53,361 nt of DNA from the NCBI GenBank assembly GCA_021413885.1, contig JAIOPM010000035.1, forward strand, positions 1 through 53,361, written 5' to 3'. Below the pieces are notes generated by a model. It was not told the DNA's origin and did not search any database. It saw nothing but the letters and a program-made list of their open reading frames with translations. The DNA comes from Planctomycetota bacterium (GTDB taxonomy: Bacteria; Planctomycetota; UBA1135; GCA-002686595). Positions 1 through 7,996 of this stretch are shown piece after piece (position 1 is the stretch's first letter; each line of letters begins with the position of its first letter). A program made the position numbers and the translations under genes.

Positions 1-1
1 C

Positions 2-1147
2 GCCGCAGAGAACCAAGGCGTCAGCGCGCGCGACATCCGCGGCACGGTGCAGAACGACATCCTCAAGGAGTTCCAGGCGCAGCACGCGTGGCTCGTTCCG
101 CCGGAGCCCGCGCTGCGCATGATCACCGACGTGATGGGCTACTGCGCGAAGCACACGCCGCAGTTCAACACGATCTCGATCAGCGGTTATCACATCCGCG
201 AGGCGGGCTCGACGGCGGCGCAGGAGCTCGCGTTCACGCTCGCGAACGGCATGGAGTACGTGCGCCGCGGCGTCGCGGCCGGACTCGACGTCGACGACTT
301 CGCGCCGCGTTTGAGCTTCTTCTTCGACAGCCATCTCGACTTCTTCGAGGAGATCGCGAAGTTCCGCGCGGCGCGTCGCATCTGGGCGCGCAAGATGCGC
401 GACGTGTTCGGTGCGAAGAACCCGCGCTCGTGGATGTTGCGCTTCCACACGCAGACGGCGGGCGTGTCGTTGACCGCGCAACAGCCCGAGAACAACATCG
501 TGCGCACGGCGTTCGAGGCGCTCGCCGCGGTGCTCGGCGGCACGCAGTCGCTGCACACGAACTCGATGGACGAGACGCTCTCGCTGCCGACCGAGAAGGC
601 GGTCAAGATCGCGCTGCGCACGCAGCAGATCATCGCGGAGGAGACCGAGGTCGCGCACGTGATCGATCCGCTCGCGGGCTCGTACTTCGTCGAGGCCGAG
701 ACCAACCGGCTCGAAGCCGACGCCGAGAAATACTTCGCAGAGATCGAACGCCGCGGCGGCGTCGTGCCGTGCATCGAGGCCGGTTACATGCAGAAGGAGA
801 TCCACCGTTCGGCGGTGCTCTACCAACGTGCGATCGAACAGGCCGAGAAGAAAGTCGTCGGCGTCAACTGCTACGTCGAGGACGGCGAGGGCGGACCGGA
901 GATCGAGCTCCACCGCATCGACGCGTCGGTCGAGCGCGAGCAACGCGATCGTCTCGCCGCCTTGCGCAAGCGCCGCGACAACGCGCGCTGCAAGAGCGAA
1001 CTCGAAGCGATCCGCGCCGCCTGCAAGAACGGCGACAACCTGCTCGAGCGTTTCGTCAGCGCCGCTCATGCGTATTGCACGCTGGGCGAGATCGCCGATG
1101 TGCTGCGCGCGGAGTTCGGCGTGTACAAGGAGCCGAAGATCCTGTGA
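2..1147 (+). CDS. B12-dependent acyl-CoA mutase, catalytic (large) subunit, 5' partial
   Basis: The reading frame is open from base 2, so the start lies upstream; 381 codons of the TIM-barrel catalytic domain are present. It belongs to the methylmalonyl-CoA mutase superfamily, seen in [23 protein letters not shown] (with the active-site His), and the RFHTQTAG and [10 protein letters not shown] blocks. No B12 domain follows; that domain is encoded separately at 1556. Aligned without gaps on the QNDILKE block, the residue matching Arg207 of Propionibacterium methylmalonyl-CoA mutase is Gln (codon 80-82). Gln there is typical of isobutyryl-CoA mutase and 2-hydroxyisobutyryl-CoA mutase, so I infer a non-methylmalonyl substrate. 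The second substrate-determining position (Tyr89) is outside the window. The stop overlaps the next start (GTGA). Family certain, substrate uncertain. Confidence 0.93.
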   Translation, partial: AAENQGVSARDIRGTVQNDILKEFQAQHAWLVPPEPALRMITDVMGYCAKHTPQFNTISISGYHIREAGSTAAQELAFTLANGMEYVRRGVAAGLDVDDFAPRLSFFFDSHLDFFEEIAKFRAARRIWARKMRDVFGAKNPRSWMLRFHTQTAGVSLTAQQPENNIVRTAFEALAAVLGGTQSLHTNSMDETLSLPTEKAVKIALRTQQIIAEETEVAHVIDPLAGSYFVEAETNRLEADAEKYFAEIERRGGVVPCIEAGYMQKEIHRSAVLYQRAIEQAEKKVVGVNCYVEDGEGGPEIELHRIDASVEREQRDRLAALRKRRDNARCKSELEAIRAACKNGDNLLERFVSAAHAYCTLGEIADVLRAEFGVYKEPKIL

Positions 1148-1563
1148 AGCTCGTCATCGGAGTGATCGCGGCGGCTTGGGTTCTCGGTCTGCTCGGCGGG
1201 GCGATCATGTGGAACTTGTCGGCGTCGGACAGTGATTCGATGGTCTCCACCGCCGCGGCCACGATGGCAATCGCCAACATCGTGTTGTTCGTCGGCATCA
1301 TCCCGCTCGTCTTCGGGGCGAGGCGCAGGCGACGCGTCGAGACGGTTGGGGAGAGTCTCCGTTCGGCGTTCCGGCGCCGGCCGGCGCGCATCGGCGTCTG
1401 CGTCGTGATGCTCATCGTCGCCTTGCTCGCGTTGATCGGCGTCTTCGGTGCGTCGCACGCGTTCAACTCGCTGCTCATCAGCGTGACGGTGCACGTGATC
1501 GGGATCTGCAACCTCGTCGACCAAGTCGAACGCTTCCAACAACGGGACCTCGTCCATGTCTGA
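1144..1563 (+). CDS. Small membrane protein between mutase subunits, hypothetical
   Basis: A 139-residue protein starting at GTG inside the mutase stop (GTGA overlap) and ending 8 bases inside the B12-subunit gene, so it looks translationally coupled at both ends. It shows three or four hydrophobic segments (about residues 2-21, 36-58, 82-102 and a weaker one at 108-125) with a basic loop, GARRRRR, near residue 60. No family is recognised. Its place between two subunits of one enzyme is unusual: they normally sit side by side. It could be a membrane tether or unrelated. The start is chosen because the upstream part of the frame overlaps the mutase and is low-complexity shadow. Confidence 0.6.
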   Translation: MKLVIGVIAAAWVLGLLGGAIMWNLSASDSDSMVSTAAATMAIANIVLFVGIIPLVFGARRRRRVETVGESLRSAFRRRPARIGVCVVMLIVALLALIGVFGASHAFNSLLISVTVHVIGICNLVDQVERFQQRDLVHV

Positions 1564-1978
1564 CCGAAAGATCCGCGTCCTCGTCGCCAAGCCCGGCCTC
1601 GACGGTCACGACCGCGGCGCGAAGACCGTCGCGAGCGCGTTGCGCGATTACGGCATGGAGGTCGTCTACACCGGTCTCCATCAAACGCCCGATGCGATCG
1701 CGGAGATCGCGATGCAGGAGGACGTCGACGTCGTCGGACTTTCGATCCTGTCGGGCGCTCACATGACGCTCTTCCCGCGCGTGCGCGAAGAGCTCGAGAA
1801 GCGCGGCATGGGTCACATCGTGTTGACCGGCGGCGGCATCATCCCGAGCGACGACATGCTCGAGCTCGAGAAGAAGGGCTACGCGAAGCTCTTCGGTCCC
1901 GGCACGCACACCGAGGAGATCGCGAAATGGATCAAGGGCGAAATGGAACGGCGCTGGGCTCTGGAGCCGAAGCGTTGA
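1556..1978 (+). CDS. Acyl-CoA mutase B12-binding (small) subunit
   Basis: A 140-residue stand-alone cobalamin-binding domain of the methylmalonyl-CoA mutase C-terminal family. The base-off/His-on signature D-x-H-x-x-G is present as [10 protein letters not shown] near residues 13-22, followed by the LSILSGAH and LTGGGIIP segments that line the dimethylbenzimidazole pocket. With the upstream catalytic subunit it would form a two-component adenosylcobalamin mutase, the arrangement of IcmA/IcmB, HcmA/HcmB and archaeal mutases. The length is normal for such subunits. It overlaps the preceding membrane-protein gene by 8 bases. The family does not fix the substrate; see the large subunit. Confidence 0.93.
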   Translation: MSDRKIRVLVAKPGLDGHDRGAKTVASALRDYGMEVVYTGLHQTPDAIAEIAMQEDVDVVGLSILSGAHMTLFPRVREELEKRGMGHIVLTGGGIIPSDDMLELEKKGYAKLFGPGTHTEEIAKWIKGEMERRWALEPKR

Positions 1979-2007
1979 GCTCGAACGCGAAGATAGGGGA
2001 GACAGAC

Positions 2008-2280
2008 ATGGTCGAAGCCAATAAGGAAGTCCTGACGATCGAAGAGGCGGCCGAGCTGCTCGGCGTCTCGATCAAGACGTTCAACAAGGTGCTGCACGCG
2101 GAGAATCTCCCCGCGCGCAAGATCGGTCGCGAGTGGAAGTTCTCGCGCCAAGCCCTGATCGACTGGGTCGCGTCGGGGCGCAGCGCCGAGTTCTATCGCG
2201 AGACCACTTCCACCAAGAACGGCTCCGCGCGCGGCGAGAAATCGCGGCGCACCGCGGGTTGGCGCCTCGAATTCGATTGA
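2008..2280 (+). CDS. Helix-turn-helix (excisionase/MerR-like) DNA-binding protein
   Basis: A 90-residue protein whose residues 10-54 form a helix_turn_helix_17-type winged domain: LTIEEAAELLGVS, then the KIGREWKFSRQALIDWV wing and helix. The tail is basic and Ser/Lys rich. The ATG at 2008 is preferred over an upstream in-frame start because AGGGGAGA lies just upstream and the extra residues are not conserved-looking. It is co-directional with the mutase and the acyl-CoA dehydrogenase genes, so a role as local regulator is possible. No phage genes are nearby, so a true excisionase role is unlikely. Confidence 0.85.
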   Translation: MVEANKEVLTIEEAAELLGVSIKTFNKVLHAENLPARKIGREWKFSRQALIDWVASGRSAEFYRETTSTKNGSARGEKSRRTAGWRLEFD

Positions 2281-2317
2281 GCGCTCGAGCCGCCCACGCA
2301 CACCACGAAAGCACTCC

Positions 2318-3484
2318 ATGATCACCCTGCCCGAGATCAAGCACGGACTCGACCTGACCGAGAGCCAAGAGATGATTCGCGACATGGTGCGCGACTTCGC
2401 GCGCACCGAGGTTGCTCCCAAGGCGCACGACATCGACGAGAGCCACTCGTTCCCGATGGCGACGTGGAAGCGCATCGTCGAGCTCGGGCTCCCCGGCATT
2501 CCGTTCCCCGAGGACGTCGGCGGTTCGGGCGGCGACACGCTCTCGTACATCCTCGCCGTCGAGGAGATCGCGAAAGTCTGCGGCTCGACCGGTTTGACGC
2601 TCGCCGCGCACGTCTCGCTCGGCACGTATCCGATCTATGCGTGGGGTGCGCACCTCAAAGACCTGTACGTGCCCGACCTCGTCGCCGGCAAATTCATGGG
2701 CGCGTACGGTTTGACCGAACCGGGCGCGGGCTCCGATGCGGGCTCCACGCGCACGACGGCGGTCGAGTCGGGTTCGTCGTGGGTGCTCAACGGCCGCAAG
2801 TGTTTTTGCACCAACGCGAATTACGCCGGCACCTACATCGTCACCGCGGTGACCGACAAGACGCTCGGCGCGAAAGGCATCAGCGCTTTCGTCGTGCCGC
2901 GCTCGACGCCGGGTTTGGTGATCGAGAAGGGCGAGCACAAGCTCGGCATGCGCGGTTCCGATTGGGCGAGCCTCGTCTTCGAGGACGCGCGCATTCCGAA
3001 AGATCATTTGCTCGGGCCGTCGGGTCAGGGCTTCAAGACTTTCATGATGACGCTCGATGGCGGGCGCATTTCGATCGGCGCGTTGTCGCTCGGGATTGCC
3101 GCGGGAGCCTTCGAGTGCGCGCTGCAATACGCGAAGGAGCGCGAGGCGTTCGGCGGCACGCTCGCCGATCTGCAAGCGGTGCAGTTCAAACTCTCCGACA
3201 TGGCGCTCTCGATCGAAGCGTCGCGCCATCTCGTCTATCACGCCGCGCGTCTGAAGGATGCGGGCTTGCCGTACTCGAAGGAGGCGGCGATGGCGAAGCT
3301 CCACGCCTCCGAGACCGCGATGAAGGTCACGTACGACGCGATCCAGATCTACGGCGGCTACGGCTACAGCCGCGAGTATCCGGTCGAGCGGATGTGGCGC
3401 GACGCCAAGCTCTGCGTGATCGGCGAAGGCACGAGCGAAGTGCAGCGGATCGTGATCGCGCGGAACATCCTGCGCGGGTCGTGA
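2318..3484 (+). CDS. Acyl-CoA dehydrogenase
   Basis: A 388-residue FAD-dependent acyl-CoA dehydrogenase of usual length that oxidises acyl-CoA to 2-enoyl-CoA and passes electrons to ETF. Visible signatures are AYGLTEPGAGSDAGS, the QIYGGYGYSREYPVERMWRD segment, and the C-terminal GEGTSEVQR, whose Glu sits at the catalytic-base position of short-chain (butyryl-type) enzymes. Its place after an isobutyryl-like mutase suggests butyryl- or isobutyryl-CoA as substrate, which is inference. The TGA stop overlaps the GTG start of the next gene. Confidence 0.95.
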   Translation: MITLPEIKHGLDLTESQEMIRDMVRDFARTEVAPKAHDIDESHSFPMATWKRIVELGLPGIPFPEDVGGSGGDTLSYILAVEEIAKVCGSTGLTLAAHVSLGTYPIYAWGAHLKDLYVPDLVAGKFMGAYGLTEPGAGSDAGSTRTTAVESGSSWVLNGRKCFCTNANYAGTYIVTAVTDKTLGAKGISAFVVPRSTPGLVIEKGEHKLGMRGSDWASLVFEDARIPKDHLLGPSGQGFKTFMMTLDGGRISIGALSLGIAAGAFECALQYAKEREAFGGTLADLQAVQFKLSDMALSIEASRHLVYHAARLKDAGLPYSKEAAMAKLHASETAMKVTYDAIQIYGGYGYSREYPVERMWRDAKLCVIGEGTSEVQRIVIARNILRGS

Positions 3485-4335
3485 GTTCGGCTTCCGAGAG
3501 CATCGACGTCGGCGGTTGGCGGATCACCGCACTCGTCGACGGTTCGATGCGGCTCGACGGTGGGGCGATGTGGGGCGTCGTGCCGAAGCCGATGTGGGAG
3601 AAGCTGACGCCGCCCGACGCCGACAACGCGATCGCGATCGCGATCCGGCCGTTCCTCGCCGAGCGCGGCGACGTGAAGGTGCTCGTCGAGTGCGGCCTCG
3701 GCGATCGCTGGGACGAGAAGTGGAAGCGCATCTATCGGATCGAGACCAAGCCGTCGCTCGTCGATTCGTTGGCGAGCGTCGGCGTCGCGCCCGAAGCGAT
3801 TACGCACGTCGTCGCCACGCATTGTCACTGGGATCATTTCGGCGCCGCGGTCGCGCGGCGCGGTGACGAACTCGTCCCGCGCTTCCCGCGAGCCCGCTAC
3901 TTCGCGCCGCGCATCGAGATCGAGAACGCGCGCCGCCCCGATCACGTTCGTCGCGCGAGTTATCGGCCCGAGGACGTCGAGCCGCTGCTCGCCGCCGGCG
4001 TCCTCGAAGCCTACGACGGCGACGTCGAGCTCCTTCCCGGCCTGCACGCTCACGTTCTCGGCGGCCACTCCGACGGCGTCGCGGTGATCACGCTGGGCGA
4101 CGAAGCGACGAGCGACTGCGCGGTCTTCTGGTCCGACGTCGTGCCGACGACGCACCACGCGCAACCCGCGTACATCATGGCGTTCGACATCGACGTGGCG
4201 CGTTCGTTCCGCGTGCGCTCCGAGTGGCTCGCGCGCGCCGCCGAGCGCGGTTGGCTCGGCCTCTTCTATCACGACACCGAGCGCGCTTTCGCGAAGCTCG
4301 TGCGCGACGGCAAGCGCTACACTGCTTCGGCGTGA
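3481..4335 (+). CDS. Metallo-beta-lactamase-fold hydrolase
   Basis: A 284-residue MBL-fold protein starting at a GTG that overlaps the dehydrogenase stop. The zinc motif HxHxDH appears as HCHWDH at about residues 114-119, with later metal ligands in GGHSDG, SDVVPTTHH and YHDTE. The layout resembles the AHL-lactonase/AttM type of the family, but such proteins hydrolyse many esters, lactones and thioesters. Its place in an acyl-CoA operon makes a thioesterase or lactonase role conceivable. No signal peptide is seen, so it is probably cytoplasmic. Confidence 0.88.
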   Translation: MSSASESIDVGGWRITALVDGSMRLDGGAMWGVVPKPMWEKLTPPDADNAIAIAIRPFLAERGDVKVLVECGLGDRWDEKWKRIYRIETKPSLVDSLASVGVAPEAITHVVATHCHWDHFGAAVARRGDELVPRFPRARYFAPRIEIENARRPDHVRRASYRPEDVEPLLAAGVLEAYDGDVELLPGLHAHVLGGHSDGVAVITLGDEATSDCAVFWSDVVPTTHHAQPAYIMAFDIDVARSFRVRSEWLARAAERGWLGLFYHDTERAFAKLVRDGKRYTASA

Positions 4336-4370
4336 GTCGCGATCGTAGTGCGATCGGAAAGGAGCCTGCC

Positions 4371-5390
4371 GTGAACAGACGTGGATGGCATGAGGTGCGA
4401 GCAATTGTCTTCGTCACGCTCCTGGGACTGCTCGCGCGACCGTCGCTAGCGTCATCGCGCGGTGGCGAGGAAAGAGTGACGGTTCGCGTGCGCGTCGCGA
4501 ACGTCCAGTGCGCCTATCCGGAACTCAGCAAGGTCAGGCTCCGGACTGCGAGCGGCGAAGCGCTGTTGCCCGAAATCGTGCCGGACCGGGCGACGATGAT
4601 TCAGTTCCGTGTCTCCGGGGGAACAGACCATACGCTCGTAGTTGATGATCCGAACTTCGAGCCAGTCGAGCGAACTGGTATTCGCGCCGCACTCACTCCA
4701 ATCGAACTCGAACTCGTAGGGAGCAGTACGCTGGCCGTGCGCTTCGTCGGCCCGGATGGAAACAGCGTTGCGTCTCCGGTCAGCGTGACCGCGCTTGTCC
4801 ACAACGAGACGTTTCCGATCGAGAGCGACCCCTGGCTCGGCGCGACGATTCGCGCGCGGCCCGACGTTCTCGGCATGGTCCGTGCCTTCAGTTTCGAGTT
4901 GAGTGCGGAGCCCTCGTCAGATGGCGAGAGACGATTTCGTGTTCCGCCTGGGTCGTATCGTCTCGTCGCCGATACTCCGGGCTCCGGTCGCCTCGTCACG
5001 GACGTCGATGCAGTCCAACGAGGCGAGACAAGACAGCTCACGCTCGCTTTTTCCCGAGGCGGCGTCATCGCGGGTCGTGTCGACACGTCGAAGAGCGCGC
5101 GTTCATGTGATGCTGCGCTCAGCCTTCGCGTGTTCCGCGCCGGCGACGAACTTCGTCCCGCCATGGGGCATTGGTTCCCCGGCGGTGTCTGCCCGTCGAG
5201 CGCGCTGGGAATCGGCCACGAGATTCAGAGCATTGAAGTTCCGCCCAGCGGAAAGTTCGCGACCGTTCGCGTCGATCCCGGCAAGTATCGACTGCAGCTG
5301 CGTTGCGGGGGAAACCCTTGGTTCCTTAGCGACGTTGTCGAGGTGAAGGAGGGTGCGAGCCTAGCCCTCGATCTGACGCCTCTCGATTGA
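4371..5390 (+). CDS. Secreted protein with beta-sandwich repeats, hypothetical
   Basis: A 339-residue protein with an N-terminal signal peptide (basic VNRRGW, then a hydrophobic stretch ending about residue 30 at LASS). The GTG at 4371 is chosen for the AAAGGAG 6 bases upstream. The rest is beta-rich with repeated patterns like carboxypeptidase-regulatory or Ig-like modules: RFRVPPGSYRLVAD, GVIAGRVDTS and VRVDPGKYRLQLRC. No catalytic motif is seen. Codon usage is visibly less extreme in third-position G/C than that of its neighbours, which could reflect weak selection or transfer. It is probably envelope-associated; its role is unknown. Confidence 0.75.
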   Translation: MNRRGWHEVRAIVFVTLLGLLARPSLASSRGGEERVTVRVRVANVQCAYPELSKVRLRTASGEALLPEIVPDRATMIQFRVSGGTDHTLVVDDPNFEPVERTGIRAALTPIELELVGSSTLAVRFVGPDGNSVASPVSVTALVHNETFPIESDPWLGATIRARPDVLGMVRAFSFELSAEPSSDGERRFRVPPGSYRLVADTPGSGRLVTDVDAVQRGETRQLTLAFSRGGVIAGRVDTSKSARSCDAALSLRVFRAGDELRPAMGHWFPGGVCPSSALGIGHEIQSIEVPPSGKFATVRVDPGKYRLQLRCGGNPWFLSDVVEVKEGASLALDLTPLD

Positions 5391-5545
5391 TGCTCTGACC
5401 CTCGCTGTCGAAGCTTCGCGACGGGCGGTTGAGGCCACCTTCTGTCTTCGCCGAGTTCGCGAGTGACGGCGAGCGTCGCGAGCTAGCTTTCGCTCCCGCC
5501 ACCGACGTGTTTGCTGTGATCGTCGCGCGTGGCACTCTGGTGCGC

Positions 5546-6532
5546 ATGCAAGCGAGTCGGTTGCTGTCGATCCTGTTGAGGCTGCAGCTCGAAGGTCGGG
5601 TTTCGGCGCAAGCGCTCGCGAGCACGTTCGAAGTGTCCGTGCGCACGATCTATCGCGACATCGATGCGCTCAGCGCTGCGGGAGTTCCCGTCTACGCCGA
5701 ACGCGGTCGTCGCGGCGGCTTCGCGTTGCGCGACGGCTATCGCACGCGGCTCACCGGGCTCGATCGGCCGGAAGCCGAGAGTCTTTTCTTCGCGGGCCTG
5801 CCGTTCGCCGCCGAGCAACTCGGCCTCGGCCCCGCGCTCGAGACGACGCGCATGAAGCTGCTCGCCGCGTTGCCGGAAGCGACGGCTCGCGACGCGCAAC
5901 GCGTCGCTTCGCGTTTCCACGTCGATCCCGTTGCGTGGTTCCAGGGCGCAGACGAGCAAGTGCTGTTGCGCGAGCTCGCCGCCGCCGTCTGGCTCAGCCG
6001 CATGATCCGGATGCGCTACGACAGTTGGAAAGGCGTCGTCGAACGGCGCGTCTCGCCGCTCGGGCTCGTGCTCAAGGCGGGCGTCTGGTATTTGGTCGCG
6101 GCGAGTGGCGCGCAACCTCGCACGTACCGCGTCGGCTCGATCCAGGAACTGCACGTCGAGGACGAGCCCGCACACGCGCCGCCGCGCTTCGATCTGCGCA
6201 ACTACTGGAAGCGTTTCGCCGCGGACTACGAGGCGCGCATGCAGTCGGGCAAGGCGAAGGTGCGCGCCCGGCCCGAACTGCTGCGCTCGCTCGCGCGTCT
6301 GAGTTCCGCGACGGCGCGCGCCGTCGCCGCCGCCGGGCCGCGTGATCGCGAAGGTTGGCACGAGTTCACGATCCCGATCGAGTCGATCGAAGTCGCGGTC
6401 GGCGATCTGCTGCGCCTCGGGCCCGGCGTGCAGGCACTCGCGCCGGCCGAGCTCGTCACCGCGCTGCGCCGCGCGATCGACCAACTCCAGGTCGCGTACG
6501 GCGCGAAGAAAACGCGCTCGCGGAAAAGCTGA
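5546..6532 (+). CDS. HTH-WYL domain transcriptional regulator
   Basis: A 328-residue regulator. Residues 1-60 are an HTH_11/DeoR-like winged helix (SRLLSILLRLQ, VSVRTIYRDIDAL). The middle to C-terminal part is a WYL domain: IRMRYDSWKG, PLGLVLKAGVWYLVA, then the FDLRNYW segment and a WCX-type tail. WYL proteins are ligand- or nucleic-acid-sensing regulators. The ATG at 5546 is preferred over an upstream in-frame start because the winged helix begins directly after it. The co-directional secreted DUF1579-like gene 87 bases downstream is a candidate target. Confidence 0.92.
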   Translation: MQASRLLSILLRLQLEGRVSAQALASTFEVSVRTIYRDIDALSAAGVPVYAERGRRGGFALRDGYRTRLTGLDRPEAESLFFAGLPFAAEQLGLGPALETTRMKLLAALPEATARDAQRVASRFHVDPVAWFQGADEQVLLRELAAAVWLSRMIRMRYDSWKGVVERRVSPLGLVLKAGVWYLVAASGAQPRTYRVGSIQELHVEDEPAHAPPRFDLRNYWKRFAADYEARMQSGKAKVRARPELLRSLARLSSATARAVAAAGPRDREGWHEFTIPIESIEVAVGDLLRLGPGVQALAPAELVTALRRAIDQLQVAYGAKKTRSRKS

Positions 6533-6619
6533 CGCTCGGCGTCAGTGTTGAGCTCGCAAGCTCGGCCTTTCAGGTCATTCGCTCGTTCCTCGAGCGTCCA
6601 CTCACGAAAGGCAGATGCG

Positions 6620-7177
6620 ATGAGCCATCACGAAATCGAACGCCGCACCATCTTGCAGATCGCCGCGGGACTCGCGGCCGGCACCGTCGTCGCGGGACGC
6701 GCGCGCGCCGACGCGGCGAAACCGAAGCCGACAGGGAAGGCCGGCGACTTCGACTTCCTCACAGGCGAGTGGAAGATCCGCAACCGGATGATCGATGAAG
6801 GCGAGTGGATTGAATTCGACGGCGAGGCGACCGTCTTCGCGATCCTGAATGGCACGGTCAGCGTCGAAGAGCTCCGCATCCCCGCGCGCAAGTTCAGCGG
6901 GATGGGCCTGCGGATGCTCGATCCCGCGCAGAAGCTCTGGGCCGACTACTGGGTGAACTCGGCCTCCGGCGTGCTGACTCCGCCGCCGGGGTGGGGGAGT
7001 TTCGTCGACGGCGCGGGCTACTGGGACGGCGACGACGTCGAGAACGAGAAGCCGATCATCGTGCGCGGAGCGTGGGATCAGATCACGTCGAAGTCGTGCC
7101 GTTGGTACCAAGCGGTGTCGCGCGACGACGGCAAGACGTGGGATCAGAGTTGGATCATGCAGTGGACGCGTGCGTGA
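6620..7177 (+). CDS. DUF1579-like secreted protein with Tat-type signal
   Basis: A 185-residue protein with an N-terminal twin-arginine stretch (ERRTILQIAAG) and signal region to about residue 33. The mature part is lipocalin-like: FDFLTGEWKIRNRM near the start and SRDDGKTWDQSW at the end resemble the DUF1579 family of small-ligand beta-barrels. The function is unknown. The ATG at 6620 is chosen because GAAAGG lies upstream and it places the twin Arg correctly. It sits directly downstream of the WYL regulator and ends 6 bases from the convergent gene at 7184. Confidence 0.8.
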   Translation: MSHHEIERRTILQIAAGLAAGTVVAGRARADAAKPKPTGKAGDFDFLTGEWKIRNRMIDEGEWIEFDGEATVFAILNGTVSVEELRIPARKFSGMGLRMLDPAQKLWADYWVNSASGVLTPPPGWGSFVDGAGYWDGDDVENEKPIIVRGAWDQITSKSCRWYQAVSRDDGKTWDQSWIMQWTRA

Positions 7178-7183
7178 GGCCGA

Positions 7184-7708
7184 TCAGTCGCGCACGAGCG
7201 GCGGTTCGGGCGTAGGCGTCGGCTCCGGCACCGACACTTCGCCCAAGCGCTCGGGCGGCGGCTGCGGCGCGGGCGTCGCGACGTCGCCGAGCAATTCCGG
7301 CGGAGCGACCTTGCCCATCTTGTTGGACGCTTCGCCGCCGGTGTTCGGATCGTTCGGTTGCTCTTGCTCGGACGAGCGCCCGCTGCACGCCGCGAGCAAG
7401 CCGACCGCGGCCGACAACGCCCAACTCGCGAATCGCGACGCTGGCCGACGCGCGGTTGGAGCGATCGTCGAGTCGCGAAAGATCGGCGTACCGCTCGGGT
7501 CGTATTGGACGCGCATGCAGATGCGCGATTCGGATCGAGAGACAAGCTCGCGCGCTTCGTCACGCGTGAGCTGCGCCGCCGCGTGGACGTGGAGTCGGCA
7601 CTCGGAGCAGTAGCGCTGCTTCTCGTCGCCCTGCAATTCGCCCCAGGTCTTGCTGCAAGGCGCTTGGATCCGGAGCGGAAGATCGGACGGCTGCGTGCGG
7701 TCGTTCAT
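7184..7708 (-). CDS. Cys-rich N-terminal, single-TM protein with Pro-rich tail, hypothetical
   Basis: A 174-residue protein. Residues 11-64 hold a compact Cys/His cluster: Cys18, then YCSEC (Cys34, Cys37), His40, His42 and Cys64, with the pattern W-G-E-L-x-G-D-E-K-x-R-Y-C-x-x-C. This resembles a small zinc-binding module found N-terminally in planctomycete and Bacteroidetes membrane proteins, where the Cys-rich part faces the cytoplasm. A single hydrophobic segment follows at about 91-107, then an acidic Pro/Glu tail (PTPTPEPP) probably outside. The topology recalls anti-sigma or sensor proteins, but no partner is adjacent. Function unknown. Confidence 0.75.
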   Translation of the reverse strand: MNDRTQPSDLPLRIQAPCSKTWGELQGDEKQRYCSECRLHVHAAAQLTRDEARELVSRSESRICMRVQYDPSGTPIFRDSTIAPTARRPASRFASWALSAAVGLLAACSGRSSEQEQPNDPNTGGEASNKMGKVAPPELLGDVATPAPQPPPERLGEVSVPEPTPTPEPPLVRD

Positions 7709-7969
7709 GGTGCGGCTCTCGTGTCGGCGAATCGATTTCGCCCGAGAGACGGATCAGGCCGCAGCTTTCTTGGTCGATTCGCGCGTCCGAGTCCGATGTG
7801 ATCGCGCGCTCTCCCACCCGGAAATTTCGTCGGCTGTGGCGTGTGCACCGTGTCACGTGAGAGTGTCGGGGCATCGGTGTCGACTCCGTGCGGTCGTCCG
7901 GCACCCGAGCACGGGCCGTTGGACAACCCGCCCACGGACCGCGCAGTCAGCGAACGACCGCTTGCGTAG

Positions 7970-7983
7970 ACTACCTGGGTAGT
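7970..7983. promoter_or_regulatory. Perfect palindrome ACTACC-TG-GGTAGT, candidate operator
   Basis: A perfect 6-bp inverted repeat with a 2-base centre, 14 to 27 bases before the ATG of the beta-lactamase-family gene. It overlaps a possible -10 hexamer (TAGACT, 7967-7972), so a bound repressor would block transcription. TAC/GTA dyads are the general form of BlaI/MecI operators, but the match is partial and no blaI gene is in the window. Confidence 0.45.
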
Positions 7984-7996
7984 TCACAGTCTGCGC

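Noticed and set aside
2008..2280. Prophage excisionase as evidence of a mobile element
   Set aside because: No integrase, att-like repeats or other phage genes nearby; such HTH domains are common in ordinary regulators.
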